From: Poecilobothrus nobilitatus
Lineage: Eukaryota; Arthropoda; Insecta; Diptera; Dolichopodidae
Assembly: GCA_947095535.1 (NCBI GenBank)
Contig: OX352774.1
Coordinates: forward strand, 8,742,001 to 8,806,000
DNA: 64,000 nt
Reading direction: 5' to 3'
Shown: positions 45,704-57,956 of the stretch, in pieces
Layout: every line of letters begins with the position of its first letter
How positions within the stretch are numbered: the first letter of the stretch is position 1
Program-made: the position numbers and the translations under genes
The notes under the pieces: model-generated
The model's input: only the letters and a program-made list of their open reading frames with translations
Database searches by the model: none
Told to the model about the DNA's origin: nothing

Positions 45704-47704
45704 TTTTTTTTTATTATTAGCAACGTAATTTGTTTTTAAACACTTATTTTTCAATTTTTCATCATTTCCCTTTTTGAATTTGTTTTTTTTTTTAAGTTTT
45801 AGATGATAACGTTTTCGAAAACAATTTGATTTGATTTTAAATTGATTTGATTTCCTTGAACGTTATAACAGTAAATGCAAATAACATCAAAGTTAACATA
45901 GCAGCTATAAAAGTGATTGTTTCACATTATAAAAATATATTCACATTAAAAAAAAAACAAATCTTTTGGATTCACATTATACAAAAAACATTAAAAAAAC
46001 ATTTTCAGTAGCAAATCAATAAAAACAAAAAAAAAAAACTGAATAAAAAAAAATGATTTTAATGGAATGCAAATTGTTGTATCATAATTTTAAATGTAGT
46101 TTAAAAGTGTTTCATCTTATTATATTCTCGTTACTATATCAAAATAATGAAGAAAAGTATTAGAATCGCAAAAAACGGAAATGATTTTTTCGACAACCGG
46201 AAATAATTTTATCGGCAGCTGGATATATTTTTTTCCGCCAACCAAAATGAAAAATGATTCCTTCTGAAAACGTATTATATTCTTTCCATAATTGAAATTA
46301 TGACATTATTTTCTAAAACAGGAAGTGATTTTTTTGTGCAACCGGAAGTTGTTAATAATTAAGAAATCATTTTTTGATCATTTTGTTTTTAAAAGATTTT
46401 TAAATTAATTCAACATTATAATGAATTCATTTTTCCAAATTCTCATCCTGAGCAACAAGATTTCTAGTATAAAATTTTACTTTAAACAAATATTGAAATT
46501 TAAATTTATATATACTTTTTGAAAGGCATACATACATTTATACTTACTGTTAATATGACATTTAAATAAATGAAAAAGTCAATTGGAGAATGCTTGGTTT
46601 ATTTTTTCAAAATAATTTTACAAACATTTTTAATCTTTCTTGATAAATTTTATTTATTTTTCATATTAAAATGAGTAAAAAAAAACAAAAAAAAAAAAAA
46701 AAAATCCAGATTCTTTAAAATATTTTAAAATTTGAAAGGATGTGCATTTATGATTCCTTGAGTATTTTCTTTTTGTGAATTGCTTAATTTGAATATAAAA
46801 ACTTTTGCCGATAGCTTAAATTGCTAGTTTTTTTCTTAATTTCCTTTATTAGCTTTGTAAATTTATAAAAGAACTAACTTTATTTAAATTTTATTGTTAA
46901 CTTTTCGTACCACGAGGTATACATTTTTATTTTATGTAAGTACTGAAATGAAAACTTGGACAATTTTATTTATACAATTAATAAGAGACTTCAAAAATTT
47001 TATTTTTGAAAATAGCACTTAAAAAAGAAGAATTCTAAAAAAAAAAAACAAAATGAAGTGCAATTGTCTAATTGATATTAAAATTTTAGTAAGATTTACT
47101 TTGTGTAGTCATACTTTTCAAATGTATGTGAAAAATTCAGTGACATCCTTTCAAATAATTTAACTTACTAAATTTACTCGATAGTGTTTTTTTTTTTATT
47201 AATTATATGTTTTTTTAGTTTCGTCTCTTTGTAGATATAGCATACCATGTATCTGAATGAATTATTATTAAACTTAAAACAACAGCAGCGAAGCTACTGC
47301 TTTCTCTTTGTTCGTAATTGACGCACACACAAATTTATAACGATGGTTTTTCTTTTCCTTCTTCAGTTAATTCGGTATCTTCATTTAATTCTAGCCGAAT
47401 TTTACATTATTTTCTAAAGTAAATGAAAAAAAAAAGTATAAAATAATAATATATATACATTTTAATTTTTAAATTTACAAAGTTATAACTTATAACTTTT
47501 CTAATGTTATAATCAAAGAGCAAAAAATTCAAATTTCAAAGTTATCAGATTGGAATCTTTTTTCACAATACTGCATTTAAAGTTGTAAAAGAAAAAAAAA
47601 CTAAAAAATTACTTATACATCTTATAATTTTTATTCTCATATGTAATAAATATCCTGAAAACTATTTGTTCAGGTTTGGTGTTTATTCTTTTATTTATTG
47701 AATC
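45704..47704. other. AT-rich DNA, no gene recognised apart from a short tandem repeat
   Basis: Poly-A/T runs throughout; see the GGAAAT-type repeat at 46155-46350. Nothing else stands out until the signal-peptide exon at 47705. Confidence 0.5.
46155..46350 (+). repeat. Degenerate tandem repeat of about 23 bp with GGAA motifs
   Basis: Consecutive units ACGGAAATGATTTTTTCGAC, ACCGGAAATAATTTTATCGG and GCTGGATATATTTTTTTCCG run from 46176 to about 46240. Further units, CAGGAAGTGATTTTTTTGTG and ACCGGAAGTTG, lie at 46319-46350. Several match the ETS-type core CCGGAA. Confidence 0.5.
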
Positions 47705-47799
47705 ATGATGGTTACCATGTATCTGTTGTTCTTCTGCTTACATTTTATTTTGTTAACTGTCGTTAAAGTTTATGCTTTACCACAATCAGGTGGAACCCC
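47705..47799 (+). CDS. Candidate first exon of a small secreted protein gene
   Basis: Three in-frame ATGs (47705, 47708, 47717; the last in ACCATG context) open a frame after an in-frame TGA. It encodes a strong signal peptide (MYLLFFCLHFILLTVVKVYA) followed by LPQSGGTP, and is cut by a good donor, CCCC|GTAAAG. In the intronic direction the frame stops at once, as expected for an exon end. A possible acceptor (TTATTCTAG) at 47873 is in phase with a frame running to 48063, but that frame is hydrophobic and ends in a poly-Lys tract, so it may not be the real second exon. Protein not recognised. Confidence 0.4.
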
Positions 47800-48832
47800 G
47801 TAAAGTTTTTTTTTTTTTTTTTATTGTATCATATCGTATTTTTATTCATTAATACCTTTATTGTTTATTCTAGATTTTCTATTACAATCCTTATATCTTT
47901 ATTATCCTTTTTTGTTATATTGATTCCACAAAATAATCTGAGAGGATTTCATTCAGTTTTTCTTGACACGAGATATGCATTGCTATTAAGATTCAATAGA
48001 AAAATTCACTATAATAAAAAAAAAACAAAAAAAAAAAAAAAACAAAAAAAGAAAAGAAAATAACAATCAGCATATAAATAGAATATAAAAATAAATTAGA
48101 AGGATAATCGTAAATATGGGGTTGAATAGGGTTAAGAAAAGAAAATAAGGAAAATAAAAATAATAAAAAAACAATTTTAAAAATTTAAAACAAAGTAATA
48201 GAAAAGTAATTTTAATTTACCATAAATTTAAACTTTATTCTTTACTAAATTGATCTAAAATTTCATTATTTTTTTTTTTTAAATTATTTTTATAAGTGTT
48301 TGTTCTTCCTTTTTGTACTTACAGAAGTAACAGATGAATTCTATAAAAATGAAGAGTGTTAACTTAATGTAGGGCAATTTTATTAAAAATTTAGGTTTCA
48401 TAAATTACATACAAATAGATGAGATTTCTCTTTAATTGTCAAATACATCTTTAATCTTAAATATAATCTTAAAGAATATATGCTCTTAAATTAGAATTTA
48501 TGTATTATAAAAAAACAACATAATGTCGGTTGTTTTGTTACAATAAATTTTAATTAAATAAAAACAATAGTTATAATGTAATTCATGTTACCTAAACAGA
48601 AGTCAGTATAAGCCTCTTAACCTAAAAATTAATTGTATAAAATTCGATTCCTTTAAAATCATAATTATGGATATAAGTGAAAAATCTTAGTGAAATGACA
48701 GGATTTTTATGGAAGAAGGCAATTGATTGGTTTTTAAGCAGGAGTAAAAAATGTTTTCTTCCAATCTCGTTCAAATAAACAAAGTTTACATTTCACTACA
48801 ATTTAAAAATAATTCTTAAATTTTTTTTGTTA
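47800..48832. other. AT-rich DNA; possible intron of the 47.7 kb gene
   Basis: Apart from the doubtful second exon described with the 47705 feature, no coding sequence seen. Confidence 0.4.
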
Positions 48833-49020
48833 AGGACCTCGGTTACCTAGTGAGTAAGAGCGTATAAAATATGTTGTAAACACCGAGGAAGTGTGGGTTT
48901 GAATCCCTCACACATCGTAAGGGTTATTCCCCCTTACGAAATGTACAGCCACGCCTGAACAGGAAAGACTGTGTAATTTCCGGTCCACATTTATGTAGCA
49001 GCGAAATGCATTAAAAACAA
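48833..49020 (+). mobile_element. tRNA-derived SINE, family 1, copy e
   Basis: GGACCTCGGTTACCTAGTGA (A-box), GGGTTTGAATCCCTCAC (B-box), the body CCACGCCTGAACAGGAAAGA and ATTTATGTAGCAGCGAAATG, and an A-rich tail. Preserves most of the family body. Confidence 0.82.
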
Positions 49021-49498
49021 AATAATTTACTTATTACTAGAAATAAAAAACTTGGGACTAAAGAATTCGGCAAACATGTAGTCAAATTGATAACCGAATT
49101 TCTTAAAATTATTCTTTTCGAAAAAATTTTGATATTGAAACTAAGTACTGTCTGTTCTTCTATCTCTTTAATGTACTCTTTAGGACACAATAATCGTTTT
49201 TACATATAATATATAGCTCAACAATACTTTGCTCTGGAATTATCAAGATAATTAGGTTCTTCGTTCTGCATTTATTAAATTTGAATTTAAAGGAGAATAA
49301 CTAAAGAAGTGTTGATTAGTGGTGAGAGAATTAAGATGGCAAACGAATTACAGAGATAAAAGATCCAAAATTAAAGGAATGGAATTGAAATTGAATTAAA
49401 AATAAGTTATACATTCACGAATAAGTTAATTTAGTTTCGAATTAAAGTTTATTTAGATCTTTGATTGGTTAGTTACTTTCTATACATATAATCTAGGC
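49021..49498. other. AT-rich DNA, nothing recognised
   Basis: No coding frames, termini or tRNA-like motifs seen. Confidence 0.5.
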
Positions 49499-49947
49499 CA
49501 GCGGTTGTTAAACTTTATACTTCGCGGATAACGGATTAAAAAATCTGAAATCTGCGGACCATCAAATTAATTTTACTTTCATAGATTGCTTTGGTTTGAT
49601 TTTATTTTGAATATTTTTTTAAAACCATTAAATTTAAATATTTATAAAGGGTATACATACATAATATATGATGTAAATTTATAAACTGTCACTTTGAAAT
49701 TACGTACACAGGGCTACAGGGTCCCTAGTCAGTTATGTATTATATAATGATCGGGCTACGAAATTTTATTCAAATTTAATGATTTTTTAAAAATAATTAT
49801 TCAAGGAAAAGAAACAAAATAATTTTTTTTCATTACTAATATTGAAACCAATTTTAATAACATATTTAGTATTTTTTTCTTCGCGGATCACTTAAAAAGA
49901 GTGCGCGGCCCACTAGTTGGTCGCGGACCACAGTTTAAGAACCGATG
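49499..49947. mobile_element. hAT-type MITE
   Basis: Ends CAGCGGTTGTTAAACTTTA and CACAGTTTAAGAACCGATG are inverted repeats of the CA(G/T)CGGTT.TTAAACT type typical of hAT elements. Flanks ATCTAGGC (49491-49498) and ATCTAGAA (49948-49955) match at six of eight positions, as an aged 8 bp target duplication would. Subterminal GCGGATAACG / TCGCGGATCACTT blocks repeat inside both ends. At 449 bp it is non-coding. Confidence 0.8.
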
Positions 49948-49955
49948 ATCTAGAA

Positions 49956-52589
49956 TATTAAAGAAAAAAAAAATTTCTTTCTTATTTAGTAATAATGTTG
50001 TTACCAAAGTGTTATCTTTATTCTGAAATGATGTAAAATTTTCTATATGCTACTGTAATCACAAAAGCTCTCAAACAATTTACAAAATATATCCTTTTTA
50101 CTATTAAGCATTATAAGATTTCATATTATGCAAATTTCGTTGTTAATTTATTTTTTTTAATGTAAATCTAAAGATTTTTGTTCAGTTTTTTTTTTCTCTA
50201 TTTAATTTATATATAATTTGTAAATCTATTATCGAAGAATTTTTTCTTTTAAATTCTTATTTAATACTATACAAAATAACAATTTAAGCAATAATTTATT
50301 GAATACCAAACAATTTTAATGTCGATAATTTTTTATAATAAAAGTACAGATATAAATTTAATTTTAATGTTCAGATAATTTATTTAAATAAATTTTATTT
50401 AACAAATTCTTTAAATGTTATTGTGACTAATTGGTATAATTGATAAATCAATTTAAAAAAATGAATTAAAAATTAAGAACTGGTATTTAAATTTACATAT
50501 CTATTAAATATTTTTTTTTTAACATGAAGAAAAAGTTTTTACTGAAAGATGCGATTTAAAATTTAATTTTCAATATATATTTTTTAAAAAAAGATTTTGA
50601 TAAAACTTTTGATTTTTAGAATTAGATTAAATTGATTCATGATTCATTGATTCATACGTGCATGTTTGGGAGTGGCAGTGGGAGTTAATTTATCTATTCC
50701 TGAGCATCCGTAGTGTTTTATGTATTTTTTGATTATAAAATGATGCAAATTGTATAAATTTAGGAACGGCTAACTAGTAACCTTAAGGAAAAGTAGTGAT
50801 ATTTTTTAATTATGTGTCATCAATTTGTTGCGACCATATTAAGTTATTAAAGGAAAACGTTAACTTTTAAATTATTGTATCGTTCCATTTGACACTATGC
50901 AAAAGATTTGTTTTTTAACTGGTAATTTACTTTATTTAATAGATATAAATACCTTGAAGAGATAGACATTTACTTTAAAAAAGTAAAACAGTTAATGGTT
51001 GCAATCAACATACGAGAAACAAGAATTAAAACAGTTACCACCCCTATACTTCTAAGATGACGTAACACAACTTATGCAAATTCGTTTGTCATGAACACAT
51101 CGTTTGTGAAATTGGCTGCCACAGCATACATTTCCTAAAGTTGTTCACTCATATGTGTAAAGTTTAGAGAAGTCTTCGAAAAACTATAATATTTCGCTTC
51201 AAAATTTCCTTTCAAATTTTCCAAAATTTTTCTAAATCTCGTTTTCTCAAGAAACATTTCCACATCCGTATACCATAAACTCAACTGCATTTTTGTAATA
51301 AAGATTTCATCCTAAAGTTTGATTAAAAAAAATTAAAATTTTTTAATCTAAAACCTTAAAATCATTTTTTAAATTTGAACGATTCGTTTTTCTTCAAGAT
51401 TCCCAAATTTCAAAAAAAAAAAAAAATCATCCTGCTGTGTGAATTTAATATCAAAATAATTTATCTTGAAAAGTTTTTCTCAAAAAATACTCAAAAGTAT
51501 GTTAAAACCATCAGCAAAAATAATTTTTTTTTTATCTGACACTGACATTAGAATTTTTAATTCAATAAGTTGTTAAGAGGCAACATATTAACACATATCA
51601 TAATTCTGTTGGTTTCTATTCCTTTAATTTTTCTATTAAAAATTATTAAATTGTTCTCAGATGATTCTTGAGCTAATTTAAGTATTTTATGCTAATCGTA
51701 TATATATATACAAAGATAATTTTTAAAATATTATATAAGTAAGTATCGACATACTTAGGTAGAAGTTGTAAATCCTATCTGAAAAAACATTTTTGCTAAC
51801 ATTCTGGTTTTAGAAAGAATAATTGAAATTTTTTTGTATATTTAACATAATGACGCACTGAAGAGTTCCTATATCCATTTAAAGAAAATTATTCCCCAAG
51901 AACTTTTAATATTTCCAGTCCTCATTTAATATGCAAAAAAAAATACAGTAAAGGTTGAAAAATTACTATTAAAATAAAATTTATATTTTGTGCTTATTGT
52001 TTTATTTTTATTAGAATAAACATTTTTATTTGACTTTATGAGTTTTATATATCAATCTGTATACAGGGTGATTTTCTTTCAGTCTTGAATATATATTATA
52101 TATATTGCATAAAGTGATTATATATTGCACAAAGTGATTCAATGTTTCATTTTTTTTGGACTATATTTTAGGCATCAAAACCAACAAGAAATTTTTTTGT
52201 AAGTGATGAGGGGAGCGGTCTATTTGACTCGGTTCTTAAGATAATGAAGCGTAAAGTTTTTTTTAAATTCAAATTTAATTTACTTATATTTCAAAAACTA
52301 CGAAACTAATTAGTAAGTTTGAAACACCGTCAGAAAGCTTAGCATTTCAAGTTTCAAACAATGTATTTCCATATTTCAGATAGTTATCGTTCAAAAGCTA
52401 TGAGCATTTAAACGAAAAAAAATTGGACAAATACCCAGTTTTTAAGTTTATAAGTTTAAGTCAAATAGGCCACTAAGCTTTAATTATAGCATAAAGATTT
52501 ATATGATTAGATTTGCAAAAGATGCGGTCTATGCTATTTACGCTAATTTTGCCACGATAACCCTACATCCAAAATGTTGGTATGAAGAA
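49956..52589. other. No gene recognised; one unexplained repeat-like stretch
   Basis: At about 52062 a TATACAGGGTGATTTTCTTT looks like a DNA transposon terminus. The next 400 bp (with GAGGGGAGCGGTCTATTTGA and ACTACGAAACTAATTAG) is less AT-rich than the surroundings but matches nothing I can name. Confidence 0.4.
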
Positions 52590-53230
52590 GATTGTTACCT
52601 TTCTTCTTCTTCTACTGCCAATCTATGACTGGATGTACGGTGACTATATCAGGATGGTTTATTTTTATTTATTTTTTTTATTGTAGAGCTAGGTTGGCAT
52701 ATTCAACTCTGTTTCTGGCTTTGTATACTAGTTCGCCAATTGTTCTAATGCCGGTCCAGTTTTTGATGTTTCGTAACCAGGACAATTGTTTTCTGCCAAC
52801 ACCGCGTCTTCCTTCAATTCTACCTTGGACAATTATTTGCAGCATTTGGTATTTTAGATTCCTCATTATATGACCGAAGTAGGCTTTTTTACTATGTTTT
52901 ATTGTTGTAAATTAATTCCATTAATTTATGGTGTTGCACTGTGTCGAATGCTTTTTCGTAATCAATGAAGCAAAGGAAGACATCTTTTCTTAAATCTTTA
53001 CTCTAGTACTTGTGTGCAGAAAAGAGCTTCGCGCGTTCCTAGACTTTGACGAAATCCGAATTGGGAATCACTTATGTTTGACTCAATTTTTCTGGAGATT
53101 CTATTGTGTAATATTTTTGGAAATATTTTAAGAGTGTGGCTTATTAGGCTAATCAAACGGTGTTCGTTGCATTTTTCCACGAAACCAAAACTTGTAATTT
53201 AAGGAAATGGATTAAAATTGGTACTCTCTC
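52590..53230 (-). pseudogene. Truncated non-LTR retrotransposon (RTE-like) reverse transcriptase
   Basis: Minus-strand pieces in order: EKCNEHRLISLISHTLKIF, SDSQFGFRQSLGTREALF (RT palm approach), the catalytic-Asp motif FLCFIDYEKAFDTVQHHKLM in a shifted frame, then after a large internal deletion the C-terminal tail MRNLKYQMLQIIVQGRIEG and GRKQLSWLRNIKNWTG. The stop is followed by a short 3' region ending in an AGAAGAAGAAGAAAGG tail. The LISH..KI / FGFR..LGTREALF signature and the GRKQLSWLRN tail are those of RTE-type insect endonuclease-reverse transcriptases. The YxDD motif is in the deleted part, so it is dead. Confidence 0.8.
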
Positions 53231-54551
53231 CATGATTTGTTGCAAAGAATTTGACGATTTATTGTAGAAATATAAAATAATATTACTACAGATTACAAAC
53301 ATATGTTCTAGATTGTAAATAATATTTTTTTTTCAATTTTAATGTTAATAATTTAATATAAAGATAAAACTTAATATATTTCAAATTATCCTTATTATAA
53401 TTTCTATATATATATTTTAAAAATTTTTAACAAATTTAATCAACTCAATTATCGTATCCCTGACTGTTTAAATTTCTCTACTTTAGTATCTACATTAATA
53501 ACTTTTTTTTTCTTAAAAGTTTTTCGATTTTTTTTTCTTTTTACAATAAACCTGTGGTGCTTGTTGCTTGAATGAGATTTACACCTTTGAAACACACTTC
53601 AAAAAACAAAAAAAAAAACCTAACAAAAAAAAATCTTAATGTTAAGATATGTGTGTTATAGAGTAGATTTAATGTAATCTTTTCACAGGACGATCAGATA
53701 GTATAAAGGACTTTAATATTCTTTTTTTTTTCTTTCGCATTTAAAATGCTAATTTAAAATCATTAAGAAATTATATTGTTTGTATATTGTATATGTATAT
53801 CTATTCTTATCATATATATATAAAAGTATAATTGAAGATGAAATTTTCAACATCAGATAACACGTCCTAGTGTTGCGCAAAATTTATTTGAAGAATAAAC
53901 ACGATTACAACTTATAATGATTACAACCATGTTGATAATAAGGATATATTTTAAATATTATCCTTCAGCCCTTTATTAACAAATATAATGTGTTAATTAT
54001 TGTATTGTGTATATGTAATGGTACATATTTATATATTTAAGTTTAAACTTAAATTATAAGTATATGTATGTATTCTATACAGACTGAAAAAATATGTAGA
54101 AAATGGAGGGAAAATTAAATGTGTACTTTAAAATCGAAAATTATTGACAGTTAATTTTTTAATGTGATGATGTTATTAAGAAAATTTAAGGAAAATATTT
54201 CCAATTTTTTCATTAATTCAATTGATTAAGTAATTAAAAAATAATTATAAGATATTAATTTTAATCTGAAAGTAAATGAATTCTATTAAAAATCTATTTT
54301 TAAATAAAAACATAAATTTTGATATTCTATGTAATAAAGTTTTATTAATATTGATAATTTTTAGGATTTCTGAAGTGTATTTTAATTAAATAAAAATTCA
54401 ACATCAAATTTATGTTAAAAGTTATCGTTGCTCGAGTAAATTTTAAAAAATCACGCGAAAATTGATTCTATATTATATATATATAAAAATTTTTTTTTTT
54501 GTTATCTGTAAATCTTACAGAGAAATAAAAAAAACTTTTTCTTTTAATTTT
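53231..54551. other. AT-rich DNA, no gene recognised
   Basis: Only homopolymer and TA-type runs seen. Confidence 0.5.
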
Positions 54552-54737
54552 GGTTGGGGTGGCATAGTGGGTAAGAACGTATAAAATACGCTGTAGACAC
54601 CGAGGGAGTGTGGGTTCGAATGGCATACATGGCATAAGAATAATTCCCTCTTACGGCATTTACAGCCACATCTAAAAAGAAAAGGCTGTGTAATTTGCTT
54701 GTGATATTTATGTGGCAGGGGAATAAACTTAAAAAAG
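54552..54737 (+). mobile_element. tRNA-derived SINE, family 1, copy f (diverged)
   Basis: GGTTGGGGTGGCATAGTGGG (A-box), TGTGGGTTCGAATGGCATAC (B-box), a body with CTTACGGCATTTACAGCCAC and ATTTATGTGGCAGGGGAATA, and a short A-rich tail. The open frame spanning it on the minus strand is not a gene. Confidence 0.78.
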
Positions 54738-56779
54738 ATTTCGTTGCTTCCCATACTCACTATATATAATGCGATGAAGAAATAAATCAATCGTTCCATT
54801 CAAGTATGTTTGTGATGCAAGTATTAAATTATAATTATATTTTATATTTTGTTTACATTTTATTATTAAATATACCTTTCGTCTAAGAGATCGAAGACTT
54901 ATGCTATTTCTGACATAAATGCTGTATTGTGTGTAAAAAATAAGTATAGTGAGCCTTGTTGGTGAAATATATTACTGAATAATATAAGCAGTGGCCAATT
55001 ATGATCGATAATAAACAAATGGCCAAAATTTTGTTGCCCTTTTCCAACTATATTTAGCTAACATTTGATTCATAATCTAAAAGTTATATTAACACATTTT
55101 TACGCTGGTTAATTTCTCTGGCACATTAATGTCTCTTCCAGTATACATTTTACTTCCAGTATTAATAAAAAAATTCTAGCAAAATCCCTTTCAAACCATG
55201 TATTTTGCAATCGTATTTCATTCGTTTACTTTTGTTAACTAATTTTTTTTTGCAATTCTACAATATATTTCCACAAACTTATTAATTTCATATTCCTCTG
55301 AAAGGATGCTGGTGACACGTACAGAAAATTATTGATCTATTTATAAAACACGTCACGTGACACCAAACATCAAAATAGTTTGTAAAATACTTCTAATTAT
55401 TTCCAATTATAAAATTACAGATCAATAGTTGTTAAATTTCTTTTGGTTTGTTGAAGTTGTGAAAAGGTACAAATGTACCTTATCGTTGCAAAAAAGATTA
55501 AAAGCTCAAATTAAAATTTTCTAGTCAGGACAAACGAACATTTTATAACAACTGATCTATCTGGGGTATTCATACTGAAGCTTTTAAACTTTCATTATAG
55601 CTTTTATTCAAGATATTGGGAATAAAGCGATGTCGTGAGAAAAGATAAAGATAAAGATAAAAGATAAAAGATTTCCTTTTCGTTCTACAATTTTCATTTA
55701 AAAATCATATTTTTACAATTTAAATGTAAAAAATTTGAAATTAAAAGCAAATACCTATAGAACTGCTTTCAATATCTTCTTAAAGTCTTATAAAATTTAA
55801 AATTCAATTCGTGTGCCATTTATTGTTATGTTTTGTAAAGTTTTTTTTATAATTTCATCATTTCACTATATAGTTTTTACAAACGAAAAAAGAAAAAAAA
55901 CATTTTAGAGGGAAAACAATTATGATAAATAAAATAAGTTTATATAAAGGTTAAATAAAACTATTTTGATAAATATATTTTATTTGCGGTCATATGAGTA
56001 ATTATACTAAATTTTATTTATTATATTATTTAGTTACATTTTTTTTTCCCACCTTCCATTTTTAAATTTTAGTAAAAATTAATTTTTTTTGGAAAATTAC
56101 CTTGAGTCTACGAAAAATTTTATTTTAGTAAATAATCGTGTGACATGAAATTTCTTGTTTTAACTTATCAAAAATATTGTAATTGAATTAAATCAAAGTT
56201 CAGAATAAAAATTACATTATTTTTATTTATTTTGTAGAAATAAATTTTAATTAATCTCGATTTTTATAATTAAAATATATATTCATTCAAAATATATTTA
56301 ATATAAATTCGACGTATAACATCATGTCGAAAAAAAAAATGGTTAAAAATATTTTAACTTTTCTATTTAATAAGGGGTTAGTTATCTGAAGTTGTGCTGG
56401 ACAATTGTAATTTTCAGTGGTTTTTTAATCAACCATTAACCCATCATAATCAACCAACCAATATATTATTTAATTAATAGCTTACTAATGGTTAGACGTA
56501 ATAATTGTTTAATAATTTTCAGATAACACATCATATTCAGATCAAAATAAAATTTTATACAACTTGAATAATGAAAAATTAATTGTTCGTGTATGATGGT
56601 CTTTAAGTTTTAAGTTAAAAGTGGCTGTGCTTTGGTTTTTACACTGTACTTTTATTATATTTAATTTTATTTTATTAAAAATCTTGTTTTACAAAATATT
56701 TTGTTTTTGCATTCATTTGAATTTTTTGAAATTTCTCCTAAATCACATACATATATACACATAAATATCCAGAATATGT
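54738..56779. other. AT-rich DNA, no gene recognised
   Basis: A short (AAAGAT)n-type tandem tract lies at about 55641-55672. Otherwise nothing seen. Confidence 0.5.
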
Positions 56780-57150
56780 ATATGTACTAAGCGTATTACA
56801 TTAATTTGTGAGCTAACTAAAAAATCTGTCCTAATTATTTTTGTACATGCAAATTTCAACAACGAAATATTTAAAATAGGAAGACTATCACTCTAATTTT
56901 CCGCAAATTCTTAAATCGTTGATTTTGAAACCGATTCTAAATCCCTTATAATTTTTTTTGTACATACATATGTCAATATTAAAGTATTTAAAATAGTGGT
57001 GGTGACCACAATTGGAACTCTGGTTTCGTAAAAATTGCCAAATTATTGTAACTCTAATTTTTTAATCGGCTGTAAAACCCCTCCTACTTATTCTTTTACA
57101 TAGATTTAAGCATTTAAAATAGGGGGCGGTACAGATTATTATGAAATCCC
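56780..57150. repeat. Dispersed repeat made of three tandem units of about 115-130 bp
   Basis: Each unit has CCTAATTATTTTTGTACAT (or variant), then TTTCAA/GTCAAT and ATTTAAAATAG(G/T), at about 56866, 56981 and 57108. It is the same repeat as at 15.0 kb. Confidence 0.5.
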
Positions 57151-57751
57151 TACTAATCAAATTTTTGAATCCTTGAACTCGCAATAAATACAATTTGCAA
57201 AACAAATAAGATTTTGCAAAAATAATTTATTGAAATAATAAAATTTTAACAAATAGGATTAAAAAAATTAGGATTTTGGTACTCTCCTTTTGATTTGATT
57301 TTCTGATTTACTCAAGACAAGGCAATATAAGAAATAAATTATCAATTTTTAGTCGGCCTTATTATTATCTACTTATTGAGTTAAAATTACTAAAATTTGT
57401 TTAAATAAAGAAAATTTTCTAGATGAATCGGTACTGCGTTAAGTTTTCTTTTAAATTTTTCGTTATACATATATGTTTGATTGGTTGGTTGGTTTATATA
57501 GCTGCAATTTAGATCTCTATTTTAGGGTACAAATAGCACAGATAGTATCGTTTTGATACCATTATCTCTTATTTTGTATTGTATATTCTTATAGTTTGAT
57601 TAGTTTGAAATTTTTTCTTTAATTTTCTTTCTAAAGAAATGTTGAAAGGAAAATATATTTCAAAATTCTAGTATGAATAAAAATATCTGTAGATATTTAT
57701 GTTACTAAAACTTGATTAAATATTTTTTATTTAAATGATCAAATTATAAAA

Positions 57752-57944
57752 TTTTTTTTTTTTTTTTTTTTAATGCATTTCTCTGCCACATAAAATGTGG
57801 ACAGGAAATTATACAGCCTTTCCTATTCAGGCGTGGCTGTAAATGTCGTAAGGGGGAATAACTCTTACGACGTGTGTGAGATTCGAACCTACATTCCTTC
57901 GGTGTTACAGCGTAATTTATACGCTCTGGGCCACCGAGGCCCCT
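57752..57944 (-). mobile_element. tRNA-derived SINE, family 1, copy g, with target-site duplication
   Basis: A long T run (A tail on minus), body GACAGGAAATTATACAGCCT, B-box (ATTCGAACCTACA on plus) and A-box end GGGGCCTCGGTGGCCCAGAG on minus. A perfect 12 bp duplication, AATTATAAAATT, lies at 57742-57753 and 57945-57956. Confidence 0.87.
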
Positions 57945-57956
57945 AATTATAAAATT

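Noticed and set aside
51052..51135. Minus-strand 27-codon stretch with five cysteines and histidines (VCCGSQFHKRC..CISC), like a zinc-binding or piggyBac-type C-terminal domain
   Set aside because: Too short, with a stop shortly upstream in frame and no other transposase motif nearby; kept only as a note.
52062..52470. TATACAGGGTGATTTTC terminus considered as a mariner-type element
   Set aside because: No matching inverted end or transposase trace found; left unclassified.
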